From contig CADASP010000008.1 of assembly GCA_902790625.1 (NCBI GenBank), positions 1 to 64,000 of the forward strand: DNA of 64,000 nucleotides. Direction: 5' to 3'. Position numbers and translations under genes: made by a program. This document shows, piece by piece, positions 32,301 to 40,927 of this stretch. This stretch comes from an uncultured Prevotellaceae bacterium (lineage in GTDB: Bacteria > Bacteroidota > Bacteroidia > Bacteroidales > Bacteroidaceae). The notes beneath the pieces were generated by a model. That model had not been told where the DNA came from. It worked only from the letters and a program-made list of their open reading frames with translations, and did not search any database. Every line of letters begins with the position of its first letter. Within the stretch, counting starts at the first letter, position 1.

Positions 32301-32431
32301 CCTTCACGTTGCTAAATTTAATGTTTATTAAAGAGTGGATAGGAGAGAGAAAGGGGCGACCGTTTTGCGTATAAACTATTGTCCTTTCACTCCTTTTCAC
32401 TCCCCTTCACTCCTGCCATATTGAAGTTGCA

Positions 32432-33100
32432 TTACTTTTTCAACTTCTCAATATATCCCAGCGCTTCCTTGCACTTGTCGGTGACATACTGCCAGTCGGC
32501 GGCCTTCACTTTGTCTGAGGGGAAGAGCTTTGAGCCCATGCCCACGCAGAAGACGCCAGCCTTGAACCACTTCGTCAGGTTCTCCTCGTCGGGCGAGACG
32601 CCGCCGGTGACCATGATTTTCGACCAAGGCATGGGAGCCTTCAGGCCTTTCACCATGTTGGGGCCTACCACGTCGCCGGGGAACACCTTCGTGAGGTCGC
32701 AACCCAGCTCCTGAGCCTTGCCAATCTCGCTGACGGTCATGCAGCCAGGGCAGTAGGGGATGAGTCGGCGGTTGCACACAGGGGCGATGTCGGGGTTGAA
32801 CAGCGGGCCCACCACGAAGCAGGCTCCCAGCTGAATATACATGGCTGCCGTGGGGGCGTCAACCACGCTGCCGATGCCGAGTGCCAGTTCGGGGCACTCC
32901 TTGTCGGCCCATTTCACCAGTTCGCCGAACACCTCTTGGGCGAAGTCGCCACGATTAGTGAACTCGAAGGCGCGCACACCACCTTCATAGCAAGCCTTCA
33001 CTACGTTCTTGCACGTCTCTAAATCTTTGTGATAGAACACAGGCACCATGCCTGTTGAGCCTATCTTGGCCATCACGGCCAGCTTGTCGAATTTTGCCAT
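32432..33100 (-). CDS. kdgA: KDPG/KHG aldolase
   Basis: 222 residues. Cleaves 2-keto-3-deoxy-6-phosphogluconate to pyruvate and glyceraldehyde 3-phosphate. Class I aldolase features: Glu in AFEFTNRG, the substrate-binding [30 protein letters not shown], and Schiff-base Lys in DLTKVFPGD. Downstream of kdgK in the same direction, with the S23 cassette between them. With kdgK it forms the lower route of uronate breakdown. A short promoter-less gap suggests read-through from kdgK. Confidence 0.93.
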   Translation of the reverse strand: MAKFDKLAVMAKIGSTGMVPVFYHKDLETCKNVVKACYEGGVRAFEFTNRGDFAQEVFGELVKWADKECPELALGIGSVVDAPTAAMYIQLGACFVVGPLFNPDIAPVCNRRLIPYCPGCMTVSEIGKAQELGCDLTKVFPGDVVGPNMVKGLKAPMPWSKIMVTGGVSPDEENLTKWFKAGVFCVGMGSKLFPSDKVKAADWQYVTDKCKEALGYIEKLKK

Positions 33101-33108
33101 AATTATTT

Positions 33109-33645
33109 AAATGAAGAATGAAGAGTGAAGAATGAAGAATTTCTTGCGTCCCGTTGGTGGCAAGCGGCAGAGCCGAGCAGCTACCGCATTTCTACTTCGA
33201 CATCCATCCTCCATATTGTTGTTATAAATTATTATTTCTTTTTGCGGTTTTAATTGATGAAACCAATAAGGCTATCAACTCGCTGCAATCATCTGCCATG
33301 CTATCAAATTCTTTATCAGTCAAATAATTAGTGTCATGGAGTAAATTAAGCCAGTTCATAGTCTCATTGGCTTCTTTTAGTGCTATATGAAGCTTGGTGA
33401 TGAAGTCTGAAGGACTTTGCGCAAATTCCGATTCATGCACATTAGCAGACACTGACGTACCTGATCGCAAAACTTGCTTGTAGATAGCTTGAAGCTTCCA
33501 ATCGCAGCCTGTGAAATGAAGAAACATCTTAACGATGCGCACTGCAAAAGAATAACTCTTAATATGCAGCACCGATCCGTCTCTCCGATAGTTTTTCATC
33601 ATTGCGGCAGCAAATTCTTCATTCTTCACTCTTCATTCTTCATTT
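33109..33645 (-). mobile_element. 537-bp cassette with perfect 34-bp terminal inverted repeats and an S23-like gene
   Basis: 33109-33142 and 33612-33645 are exact reverse complements (core GAAGAATGAAGAGTGAAGAA). The right end touches the kdgK stop codon (33646-33648) and the left end lies 8 bp before the kdgA start. Subterminal pieces match other loci: GCGGCAGCAAATTC as in 54670-54683 and TCTTGCGTCCC...GGCAGAGCCGAGC as in 25334-25370. The contained gene is in the same sense as kdgK and kdgA. Confidence 0.8.
33222..33602 (-). CDS. Four-helix-bundle protein (S23/IVP family)
   Basis: 126 residues from ATG 33602 (or 33599); an upstream GTG lies inside the inverted repeat and is not favoured. Family motifs of the 23S rRNA intervening-sequence-encoded protein: KSYSFAVRIVKMFLHF, RSGTSVSANVHESEFAQSPSDFITKLHIALKEANET and a closing helix ELIALLVSSIKTAK. 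The family includes proteins encoded within excised rRNA segments and the accessory Avd proteins of diversity-generating retroelements; no reverse transcriptase is nearby. It is the only gene inside the inverted-repeat cassette. Confidence 0.85.
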   Translation of the reverse strand: MMKNYRRDGSVLHIKSYSFAVRIVKMFLHFTGCDWKLQAIYKQVLRSGTSVSANVHESEFAQSPSDFITKLHIALKEANETMNWLNLLHDTNYLTDKEFDSMADDCSELIALLVSSIKTAKRNNNL

Positions 33646-34668
33646 TTATCGTTGCACTCTTCCGTTTGCATTGCCACCGGCCAAGGCTTCCACTTCGTCG
33701 GCGGTCACCAGGTTGAAGTCCCCGTTGATGGTGTGCTTCAGGGCACTGGCGGCAACGGCGAACTCAAGGGCCTCGCCCTGCGTCGGCTTGGTCAGCAGAC
33801 CGTGGATGAGACCACCCGAGAACGAGTCGCCACCGCCCACGCGGTCGATGATGGGGTTGATTTCGTAGCGCTTGCTCTGGTAGAATTCCTTACCATCGTA
33901 GATGAGTGCCTTCCAACCGTTGTAGGTGGCGCTGTAGCTCTCGCGTAGGGTAGAGACCACATACTTGAAGCCGAACTCCTGCATCATCTGACGGAAGATG
34001 CCTTCGTAGCCAGCAGCATCGGTCTGGCCACCCTCTACGTCGGCATCGGGCTTGAAGCCAAGGCACAGCTCGGCATCCTCTTCGTTGCCGATGCACACGT
34101 CGACATACTTCATCAGCGGACGCATGATGCTGATAGCTTTCTGGCTGGTCCACAGCTTCTTACGGAAGTTCAGGTCGACGCTCACCGTGACACCGTGGCG
34201 CTTGGCGGCCTCGCAAGCCAGGCGAGTTAGCTCGGCAGCCTTGTCGCTGATGGCGGGCGTGATGCCGCTCCAGTGGAACCACTGTGCGCCTTCCATCACC
34301 TTGTCGAAGTCGAAGTCGGCTGCTTCAGCCTCAGCAATAGCACTATGAGCACGGTCGTAAATCACCTTCGAGGGTCGCATGGAGGCTCCAGTCTCAGCGT
34401 AGTAGAGTCCGATGCGGTCGCCGCCACGCACGATGAAGTCGGTGTTCACACCATAGCGGCGAAGGGCGTTCACGGCAATCTGGCCAATCTCATGCTTCGG
34501 CAGCTTGCTCACGAAATAGGCTTCATGCCCATAGTTGGCCACACTGATGGCCACGTTGGCTTCGCCGCCACCGGGGATGATACGGAAACTTTCACTCTGG
34601 ATGAAACGGTCGTTGCCCTGGGGCGACAGGCGGAGCATAATCTCGCCAAGTGTTACAATCTTTGCCAT
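33646..34668 (-). CDS. kdgK: 2-keto-3-deoxygluconate kinase (PfkB family)
   Basis: 340 residues. Phosphorylates KDG to KDPG with ATP. PfkB signatures: IIPGGGEANVAISVANYG near the N-terminus and DRVGGGDSFSGGLIHGLL near the C-terminus, the Asp being the catalytic base. Substrate-side features RIGLYYAETGASMRPS and VSVDLNFRKKLW are typical of KdgK. Probably first gene of a kdgK-(S23 cassette)-kdgA transcript, with a promoter at 34712-34742. Confidence 0.93.
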   Translation of the reverse strand: MAKIVTLGEIMLRLSPQGNDRFIQSESFRIIPGGGEANVAISVANYGHEAYFVSKLPKHEIGQIAVNALRRYGVNTDFIVRGGDRIGLYYAETGASMRPSKVIYDRAHSAIAEAEAADFDFDKVMEGAQWFHWSGITPAISDKAAELTRLACEAAKRHGVTVSVDLNFRKKLWTSQKAISIMRPLMKYVDVCIGNEEDAELCLGFKPDADVEGGQTDAAGYEGIFRQMMQEFGFKYVVSTLRESYSATYNGWKALIYDGKEFYQSKRYEINPIIDRVGGGDSFSGGLIHGLLTKPTQGEALEFAVAASALKHTINGDFNLVTADEVEALAGGNANGRVQR

Positions 34669-34711
34669 TCGTTTTTTTGGTTATTAAAATTAATAATTAG
34701 AATTGATGCTA

Positions 34712-34742
34712 CAAAATTACATCTTATTTCCGAAATAGCCAA
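34712..34742 (-). promoter_or_regulatory. kdgK promoter
   Basis: Minus-strand TTGG (34742-34739), a 19-bp spacer and TAATTTTG (34719-34712) about 45 bp upstream of the ATG. Confidence 0.6.
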
Positions 34743-35207
34743 GGAAAAACAAAAAAATCAAAATAATAAGAAATAAAAAAACGAAAATACAATCCTCTCA
34801 CATAGCTTAAAGACAAAATTTGAGTGATAGGGCGACCCACGAAAAAGCCACACAATTAAATTCCCAACTATTCTATTTATCATAATGCCGATTCAGATGA
34901 TTTGGTGGCGACTTTTGTGGCGGTTGTGTTGGCGTGTCAAATAAAGCAGTTTCTCATTTCAAAATCTGGAGGACGAATGCTTAGACTCAATAAATGACGA
35001 ATCTATATAACAACGCAATTTCGGTGAGCGAAATTGTGAATGTACGACAATAAGTTTACCCAGCAAAAAATGGAGCGCTCCAAATTTTGAAAAGGCGTTG
35101 ACTTTTTTCAAAAAGGCGTTGACTTTTTTTCCTAAGCGATGTACTTTCTTCGTACAATAGCCGAGGGCACGCAGTATCCCAAGAATGGCAGAATTTACAT
35201 CGCTGTT
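34743..35207. other. AT-rich non-coding region
   Basis: No gene recognised. Contents: a palindrome GGAGCGCTCC (35072-35081), an inverted pair CAATTTC..GAAATTG near 35008-35035, and the tandem repeat listed separately. Short open frames here (up to 97 codons) have no family features. Confidence 0.5.
35090..35131. repeat. Direct duplication of AAAAGGCGTTGACTTTTTT
   Basis: Two adjacent copies of about 20 bp (35090-35109 and 35110-35130). They lie just before the 226-bp dispersed repeat. Confidence 0.7.
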
Positions 35208-35433
35208 GACATGCAGGTGAACATTGTTGATGACGAGCAAAATGGGGTGCATTCAGGAGAGACGGCGCACGACAAACAGGGAGCGGGAGTCACCGCAGAG
35301 GGAAAAGGGACATGCTTTTTAGGTTGGCAGCGGGCGGGGACATGATTGGCAGCGGCCGCTGCCAATGATGGCAGCGAACGCCGACATGAATGGCAGCGGC
35401 CGCTGCCAACCTAAATTTATAAGTGATGATGAA
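35208..35433. repeat. 226-bp dispersed repeat, copy 1
   Basis: Matches 51006-51231 over its full length with about 13 differences by my count (about 94% identity) and no gaps. Contains the palindrome TTGGCAGCGGCCGCTGCCAA (35346-35365) and a second, slightly shorter version (35391-35408). No intact reading frame is shared, so it is probably a non-coding element. Confidence 0.85.
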
Positions 35434-35451
35434 GTCAGCCGCAGATAATCA

Positions 35452-36894
35452 TCATACTGGTTTCTTCTCAAGCAACACAACGTTTTCAACATGTGGCGTG
35501 TGTGGAAACATGTCGACAGGCTGTACGCAACTGATGCGGTAGCTCTGCTGCAGCTCGTGCAGGTCGCGTGCTTGCGTGGCAGGATTGCAGCTGACGTAGA
35601 CGATGCGCGTGGGTGCTGCTCGCAGGATGGTTTTCACCACATCGGGGTGCATGCCAGCGCGTGGAGGGTCGGTGATGATGACATCGGGATGGCCATGCTG
35701 AGCGATGAAATCGTCGGTGAGGATGTCCTTCATGTCGCCAGCAAAGAAAAGGGTGTTGCCGATGCCGTTCAGCCTTGAATTCTCCTTCGCGTCGGCAATG
35801 GCCTCTGGCACATACTCAATGCCCACTACCCTACTGGCATTGCGTGCCACGAAATTGGCGATGGTGCCGGTGCCGGTATAGAGGTCGTAAACGGTTTCGC
35901 TGCCTGTGAGGGCTGCCAACCGCAGGGCCACCTCATAGAGGTGTAGGGCCTGCTCGGTGTTGGTCTGGTAGAACGATTTCGGCCCCACTTTGAAGCGCAG
36001 GTCGGCCATGAGTTCAAAGATGTGGTCGGTGCCTCGGAACGTGATAATCTGCTGGTCACCAATGGTGTCGTTGCACTTCTGGTTGTCCACATACATCAGC
36101 GAAGTGATCTGCGGGAAGGTGTCGGCCACATACTGCATGAGGGCAAGCGCCTCCGTTTCGCCACCCGTCTCATCGTAGTGGAACTGAACGACAACCATCC
36201 ACTCGCCACTATTGGAGTTGCGTATGATGATGTCGCGAAGCAATCCCTTTTGCTGGCGCAGGTCGAAGAAGCTGATGCCGTGCTGCAGGGCGTAGTCGCG
36301 TATGGCATTGCGTATCTCGTTGTGCAGCGGGTGCATGAGCCAGCATTTCTCGATGGGCAGAATCTTGTCGAAGGCTCCTGTGATGTGGAAGCCGATGGCG
36401 GGTTGGTCCTTCAGCGACTGGTGGGCTTCGGGGTTCGGGTCGGCTATCATCTCTTCTTTGGTGATATAGCGCTTGTTGGCACAGCCAAAGTCGAGCTTGT
36501 TGCGGTACTCCCGCGTCTGCACCGAGCCGATGATGGGACTGATGGGTGGCATCTCAATCTTTCCTATGCGCGTCAGCTGGTCGAGCACTTGCTGCTGCTT
36601 GGCCTTCAGCTGCTCCTCGTAGGGCAGGTTCTGCCACTTGCATCCTCCACAGACGCCGAAATGCTGGCAGAAGGGTGTGGCCCTCTGCTTGCTGTACTGC
36701 ACGAAGCGCACCACCTCGCCCTCGGCGAAGCTGTGCTTCTTGCGACGTATTTGAACATCGCAGACATCGCCGGGCACACACCAAGGAACGAAGACCACCA
36801 TGTCGTCCCAATGGAACAGACATTTGCCCTCGGCAGCCACCGCTTCAATCGTTACGCCCTCAATCAGGGGCATGGGTTTCTTTTTTCTGGCCAT
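35452..36894 (-). CDS. rlmD: 23S rRNA (uracil-C5)-methyltransferase, RlmD type
   Basis: 480 residues from ATG 36894, 4 bp after the upstream stop. A TRAM-like domain comes first, then a [4Fe-4S]-type Cys cluster CQHFGVCGGC. The SAM-dependent methyltransferase domain shows VYDLYTGTGTIANFVA, VIITDPPRAGMHPDVV and the catalytic Cys in VYVSCNPATQARDL, with the closing VDMFPHTPHVENVVLL, the RumA/TrmA-family signature. Methylates a uridine in 23S rRNA (U1939 in E. coli; U747 paralogues exist, so the position is inferred). Confidence 0.9.
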   Translation of the reverse strand: MARKKKPMPLIEGVTIEAVAAEGKCLFHWDDMVVFVPWCVPGDVCDVQIRRKKHSFAEGEVVRFVQYSKQRATPFCQHFGVCGGCKWQNLPYEEQLKAKQQQVLDQLTRIGKIEMPPISPIIGSVQTREYRNKLDFGCANKRYITKEEMIADPNPEAHQSLKDQPAIGFHITGAFDKILPIEKCWLMHPLHNEIRNAIRDYALQHGISFFDLRQQKGLLRDIIIRNSNSGEWMVVVQFHYDETGGETEALALMQYVADTFPQITSLMYVDNQKCNDTIGDQQIITFRGTDHIFELMADLRFKVGPKSFYQTNTEQALHLYEVALRLAALTGSETVYDLYTGTGTIANFVARNASRVVGIEYVPEAIADAKENSRLNGIGNTLFFAGDMKDILTDDFIAQHGHPDVIITDPPRAGMHPDVVKTILRAAPTRIVYVSCNPATQARDLHELQQSYRISCVQPVDMFPHTPHVENVVLLEKKPV

Positions 36895-36898
36895 CAAT

Positions 36899-37204
36899 TC
36901 AAATCTCAAAGTCCAAGCATGAGCGTTGCACGGTGTAGGGTCTCACCTTGCCATTGGCCACCGCCAGATGCTCGGGGTGGCTGGCGTAAACTTTCAACGC
37001 CTCGGCCGACTCCAAGGTGCTATCGAGCATCACATCAGCATTCGACGAGCTGAGCCTCCCGTCGACATGTACTTTCACGTCGAGCAGTCCAGGCACTTTT
37101 CCTACCAGCCCTTCCAAACCAGCCTTGATGTCGGCTTTCACCTTGTTCTTCTCTTCTTCTGTCAACGCTGGATTCAATGTCCAGAGAATAATATGCTTTA
37201 CCAT
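36899..37204 (-). CDS. Dabb (stress-responsive alpha/beta barrel) protein
   Basis: 101 residues, usual size. Ferredoxin-like dimeric barrel features: MVKHIILWTL first strand with the conserved His, KADIKAGLEGLVGKVPGL helix, SADVMLDSTLES strand and KVYASHPEHLAV. Members range from plant stress proteins to small polyketide cyclases; no specific role can be given. Its stop codon is 4 bp from the rlmD start, so the two are co-transcribed. Confidence 0.85.
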   Translation of the reverse strand: MVKHIILWTLNPALTEEEKNKVKADIKAGLEGLVGKVPGLLDVKVHVDGRLSSSNADVMLDSTLESAEALKVYASHPEHLAVANGKVRPYTVQRSCLDFEI

Positions 37205-37227
37205 TATTTATTGTTACTTTTCACTTA

Positions 37228-39675
37228 TCACTTTTCACTTATCTTGGTTCCCCTTCCGCTGCTGACGATGAGTTCGCGCAACTGGTCGTTCAGGTCGTCA
37301 GCCTGCATCAGTTGCTCTATCGTCATGTGCATGCGATAGCGCCAATAGTGACGTGGGTTGGCGGGGATGTTGATGCGCTCGGCATTTTGGTCGGGCAGTC
37401 TGAGTCTCTCGTTGATGCTGAGCCAATCTTGCAGGGAGAGCAGACAGAGCATGCTGGGCGACGTGAGGTGACGGCTCACGATGTCCTTGGCCAGCCATCC
37501 TGGTAGCGGATGGGGTGCGTTGCCAGAGCGGTAGAGCATGGTGTTGTAATAGTCTTGCGTGCGCTCCTCGTCCTCGTCCCACCATTGGCGCAGTGTGCTC
37601 ATATCGTGGGTGCTGATGGTGCACACCGAGCGGTAGGGATTGCGACTGAGGTGGCCGAAGCGCACAGCCGGGTCTTTGGGCATCGACTGTATCTCGAGCG
37701 ACAGGATGCGCAGCTCGTTCATCACCCAAGGCACACAGTCGGGCACCATGCCCAAGTCTTCGGCACAGCAGAGCATGCGGGTGGCCTGGGTGAGCCGCGG
37801 CAGCTTCTTCATCGCCTCCTGATACCAGAACTGATTCATCCGGCGATAGAAGTAGTCGTTGTAGAGATTCCAGAAGCGCTGGCGCTCGTCCTCGCTGAGC
37901 AGTTTCTCGAACTCGGGCATCTTCGGCGCATTGATGCGCGGATGCCAGGCATTGCCCACCGGCAACTTATGGTCGGGCAGGAACAGCTCTTCGTGGAATG
38001 GCACACCATAGGCCTCCACTTCCTGCCTTGTCATGGGCAGCGACGGCTGGAACTGTCCGTAGAGTCCGCTCTTCTGAGGCACGGGTATCTCCCAGATGCG
38101 GAAGAATCCCAGCACGTGGTCGATGCGATAGGCATCGAAGTAGTGCTGCATCTTGCTGAAGCGGCGCACCCACCACTGGCAGCCATCTTTCATCATCTCG
38201 TCCCAGTTGTAGGTGGGGAAGCCCCAGTTCTGTCCGTCTTCGCTGAAGGCATCGGGTGGTGCTCCAGCCTGTCCGTTCAGGTTGAAGTAGCGAGGCTCCA
38301 CCCACGCTTCCACGCCATCGCGACTGATGCCGATGGGGATGTCGCCCTTCAGTATCACTCCTTTGCTGCGCGCATGCTGGTGGGCATCGTGCATCTGCTG
38401 GTCGAGGTTGAACTGCACATAGCACCAGAAGTCGATGGTCTTAGGGTCGACCTTTGCCAAAGGTTCTGGCCACTGGCTGAAAGTGGACGTGCCGTAGAGG
38501 TCGCGGTAGAAGCAGAATCGGGCGTAGGGCTCAAGCCACTCTTTGTTCTCGGCCATGAACTCGCGATAGGCCTTCGTGCGCTTCACCCTCGCCCCTTCTT
38601 GTGCATACAGTTCGTGCAAATAGTCCATTTTAGCACGGAACATACGCTCGTAATCAATCTGGGGCAACTGGTTCAACTCTTGCCGAAGTTCCTCATAGTA
38701 TTGGCGGCGGCTCTCATCCTTCAGCTGTGGCAACTGCCTGAAGTCGGTGTACTGGGGATGGAGGGCGTAGATGCTGATGCTGTTGTAGGGATAGGAGTCT
38801 TGCCACGTGCCCGAGATGTTGGTGTCGTTGATGGGCAGTATCTGCAATATGCGCTGCTGCGTGGAGGCACACCAGTCGACCATCATCTTCAGGTCGCCAA
38901 AGTCGCCTACGCCAAAGCTGCCCTCGCTGCGCAACGAGAACACGGGGATGACGGTGCCGGCACCCTTCCAGGGATGAACGGCGAAGAAGGCCTGTGGGAG
39001 TTCGTAGACGAGCACATCCGACGTCTGCACGCCTACGGTGGGAAGCTCCACGAAGCGGTTGTTACCTGTCTCCCAGGCCACCGCTCCCCTACTGTCGACC
39101 GTGATGAACTTGAACTCGAAGCGCCCGGGCAAGCGGTCGCCATCGAGGCTCACCACCCACTCGTGGCTCTCGTGCTCGTTCATCGCCAGAGCCTTGTCGG
39201 TGTTCCACCCACCCAGATAGTGGGGCGCTCCCACCATAGCCAGACGCTGGTTTTTGCGCAACTGCGGTGCACGAACCTTCAGGCGCACCGTCCGCTGAAA
39301 CTCGCTGCCTGGACTCAGCTGGCGCTGGCGGTTCATCACACAGTCGGTGAAAGCCGATGAATAGAGGTAGGCATCGTCGGGGGTGTCAATCCAATGGTCG
39401 AAGACGATGTAGCGCATGCCATTCGTGGCGGCCATCTCAAGTCTGTGGGGTTCCACCTTCCATTCGTGGCGCACCTCATCCTCTCCCAATACCACGCTAT
39501 AGTAGTAGTCGAAATAGCTCCCTGGCATGCCGTCCCACTCTAACTGGCAAGTCCAGTTACGCCCGTTAGTGGTCTGCATGCAGTGGGTCGTGGCATCACC
39601 ATCTGGGCCGAGGATGTTCAGGCACAGCTGCTCGCCAAACGAAGTAAAATACTCAATGTTGAAAAGCAATTGCAT
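37228..39675 (-). CDS. malQ: 4-alpha-glucanotransferase (GH77, DPE2-like with CBM20 modules)
   Basis: 815 residues. Two N-terminal starch-binding CBM20-like modules (about 1-110 and 125-235; MVGAPHYLGGWNTDKALAM) precede the GH77 catalytic barrel. Catalytic residues: nucleophile Asp in FDAYRIDHVLGFFRIW, acid Glu in CAEDLGMVPDCV and the third Asp in ISTHDMSTLRQWW. The double-CBM layout is that of the DPE2-like disproportionating enzymes, which act on maltose and long glucans in the cytosol. Partner of glgB in alpha-glucan metabolism. No signal peptide. Confidence 0.93.
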   Translation of the reverse strand: MQLLFNIEYFTSFGEQLCLNILGPDGDATTHCMQTTNGRNWTCQLEWDGMPGSYFDYYYSVVLGEDEVRHEWKVEPHRLEMAATNGMRYIVFDHWIDTPDDAYLYSSAFTDCVMNRQRQLSPGSEFQRTVRLKVRAPQLRKNQRLAMVGAPHYLGGWNTDKALAMNEHESHEWVVSLDGDRLPGRFEFKFITVDSRGAVAWETGNNRFVELPTVGVQTSDVLVYELPQAFFAVHPWKGAGTVIPVFSLRSEGSFGVGDFGDLKMMVDWCASTQQRILQILPINDTNISGTWQDSYPYNSISIYALHPQYTDFRQLPQLKDESRRQYYEELRQELNQLPQIDYERMFRAKMDYLHELYAQEGARVKRTKAYREFMAENKEWLEPYARFCFYRDLYGTSTFSQWPEPLAKVDPKTIDFWCYVQFNLDQQMHDAHQHARSKGVILKGDIPIGISRDGVEAWVEPRYFNLNGQAGAPPDAFSEDGQNWGFPTYNWDEMMKDGCQWWVRRFSKMQHYFDAYRIDHVLGFFRIWEIPVPQKSGLYGQFQPSLPMTRQEVEAYGVPFHEELFLPDHKLPVGNAWHPRINAPKMPEFEKLLSEDERQRFWNLYNDYFYRRMNQFWYQEAMKKLPRLTQATRMLCCAEDLGMVPDCVPWVMNELRILSLEIQSMPKDPAVRFGHLSRNPYRSVCTISTHDMSTLRQWWDEDEERTQDYYNTMLYRSGNAPHPLPGWLAKDIVSRHLTSPSMLCLLSLQDWLSINERLRLPDQNAERINIPANPRHYWRYRMHMTIEQLMQADDLNDQLRELIVSSGRGTKISEK

Positions 39676-39865
39676 GATGTAGTGTAGTTTTTAGTTTTCG
39701 CAAAATTAGTGCTTTTTTGGTTGTTGGCCTTCTTTTTGCATCATGAAATACACCATGTCGAAGCGCAAACGTTTGCGCGCCCTACCCCATTCATAAAAGG
39801 GATAGGCCCGGTTTTTACCGGATAATCTAGAAAATCCAAGGAAAAACCAGGAATCCAGCCCCGCT

Positions 39866-40888
39866 TCACCCATGCGGCAGCTCGGTAAACACTTTACGGC
39901 CCCTGACGTAATACTGCCACAACAGCGAGAACGAAGCGCGCTCTCGAGGATGGGTGTCGCCCACCGCTTGTTGCAAGGACCGCCTGTCGGCATCGAAATC
40001 GGCCTTCCATTGTTTGAATGCCCGCCGAGCCCGCCATACGGCACGGAAATCTCCCACGTTGCCCTGCAACAGCAGCATCTGCCACGCTGCCAAGTAGTCG
40101 AGCCACCAGCGCCAGCGCATCACTGGCTTTAATTCCTTGTCGGGCAAGCATTTGTAGAGCATGGTGAGGTTGTTGCGGAAGTTGAGAAAGGTCTTCATGG
40201 GATTGGCCTTGGGTAGCGTGCCCCCTCCCACATGATAGACGTGGCTTTGGGGCAGACAATAGATTTTGTAGCCTCTCAGCCTGATGCGCCAGCACATGTC
40301 TATCTCCTCCTGGTGGGCGAAGAATCGGGCATCGAGTCCTCCCACCTCTCGATACACGTCGGCACGCACCATCAGCGCAGCACCAGTTGCCCACAGCACT
40401 TCGGTTGCCTCGTCGTACTGCCCTTCGTCCTTCTCCACCGTATCGAACAGCCGTCCGCGGCAATAGGGGTAGCCCAGTCGGTCGAGATAGCCGCCGCATG
40501 CGCCAGCATATTCAAAGTGGTCACGCTGAGCCATAGAGAGAAGCTTGGGTTGGCATACGGCAACAGCGGGATGGGCATCCATGAAGTTGAGCATGGGTGT
40601 GAGCCAGCCAGGCGTGGTCTCTATATCGCTGTTCAACAGCAGGTAGTACTCGGCATCAATTTCGGCCAGAGCACGGTTGTAGCCCTCGGCAAATCCCCAG
40701 TTGCGGTCGAGCAGAATCAATGGCACCTCGGGGAAGTGCTGACGTAGCATCGCCACGCTGTCGTCGGTAGAGGCATTGTCGGCCACGTAGACGGTGGCTT
40801 CATCCTTCGAGTGTTTCAACACACAGGGCAGATAGCGGCTCAGCATGGCCGAACCGTTCCAGTTGAGAATGACAATGGCAAGCTTCAT
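39866..40888 (-). CDS. Family 2 glycosyltransferase
   Basis: 340 residues. GT-A fold: AIVILNWNGSAMLSRYLP, VYVADNASTDDSVAML, the LLLNSDIETTPGW acidic motif for nucleotide-sugar and metal, and FFAHQEEIDMCWRIRLRGY. Similar to rhamnosyltransferase-type GT2 enzymes (WcaA/RfbN-like). One amphipathic or membrane-proximal region near residue 255 (WWLDYLAAWQMLLLQ). Likely adds a sugar to a surface glycan; donor and acceptor are unknown. Downstream of mtaB. Confidence 0.88.
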   Translation of the reverse strand: MKLAIVILNWNGSAMLSRYLPCVLKHSKDEATVYVADNASTDDSVAMLRQHFPEVPLILLDRNWGFAEGYNRALAEIDAEYYLLLNSDIETTPGWLTPMLNFMDAHPAVAVCQPKLLSMAQRDHFEYAGACGGYLDRLGYPYCRGRLFDTVEKDEGQYDEATEVLWATGAALMVRADVYREVGGLDARFFAHQEEIDMCWRIRLRGYKIYCLPQSHVYHVGGGTLPKANPMKTFLNFRNNLTMLYKCLPDKELKPVMRWRWWLDYLAAWQMLLLQGNVGDFRAVWRARRAFKQWKADFDADRRSLQQAVGDTHPRERASFSLLWQYYVRGRKVFTELPHG

Positions 40889-40927
40889 TCAATTTTTACT
40901 TTTCACTTCTCACTTTTCACTTCTCAC

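Noticed and set aside
33222-33602. Diversity-generating retroelement accessory (Avd)
   Set aside because: The four-helix-bundle family includes Avd, but no reverse transcriptase, template repeat or variable repeat is nearby.
34959-35252. 97-codon minus-strand frame
   Set aside because: Low complexity, crosses a tandem duplication and the edge of a dispersed repeat; no recognisable features.
37510-39360. 616-codon open frame antisense to malQ
   Set aside because: Same reason: high-GC third-position shadow of a well-conserved enzyme gene.
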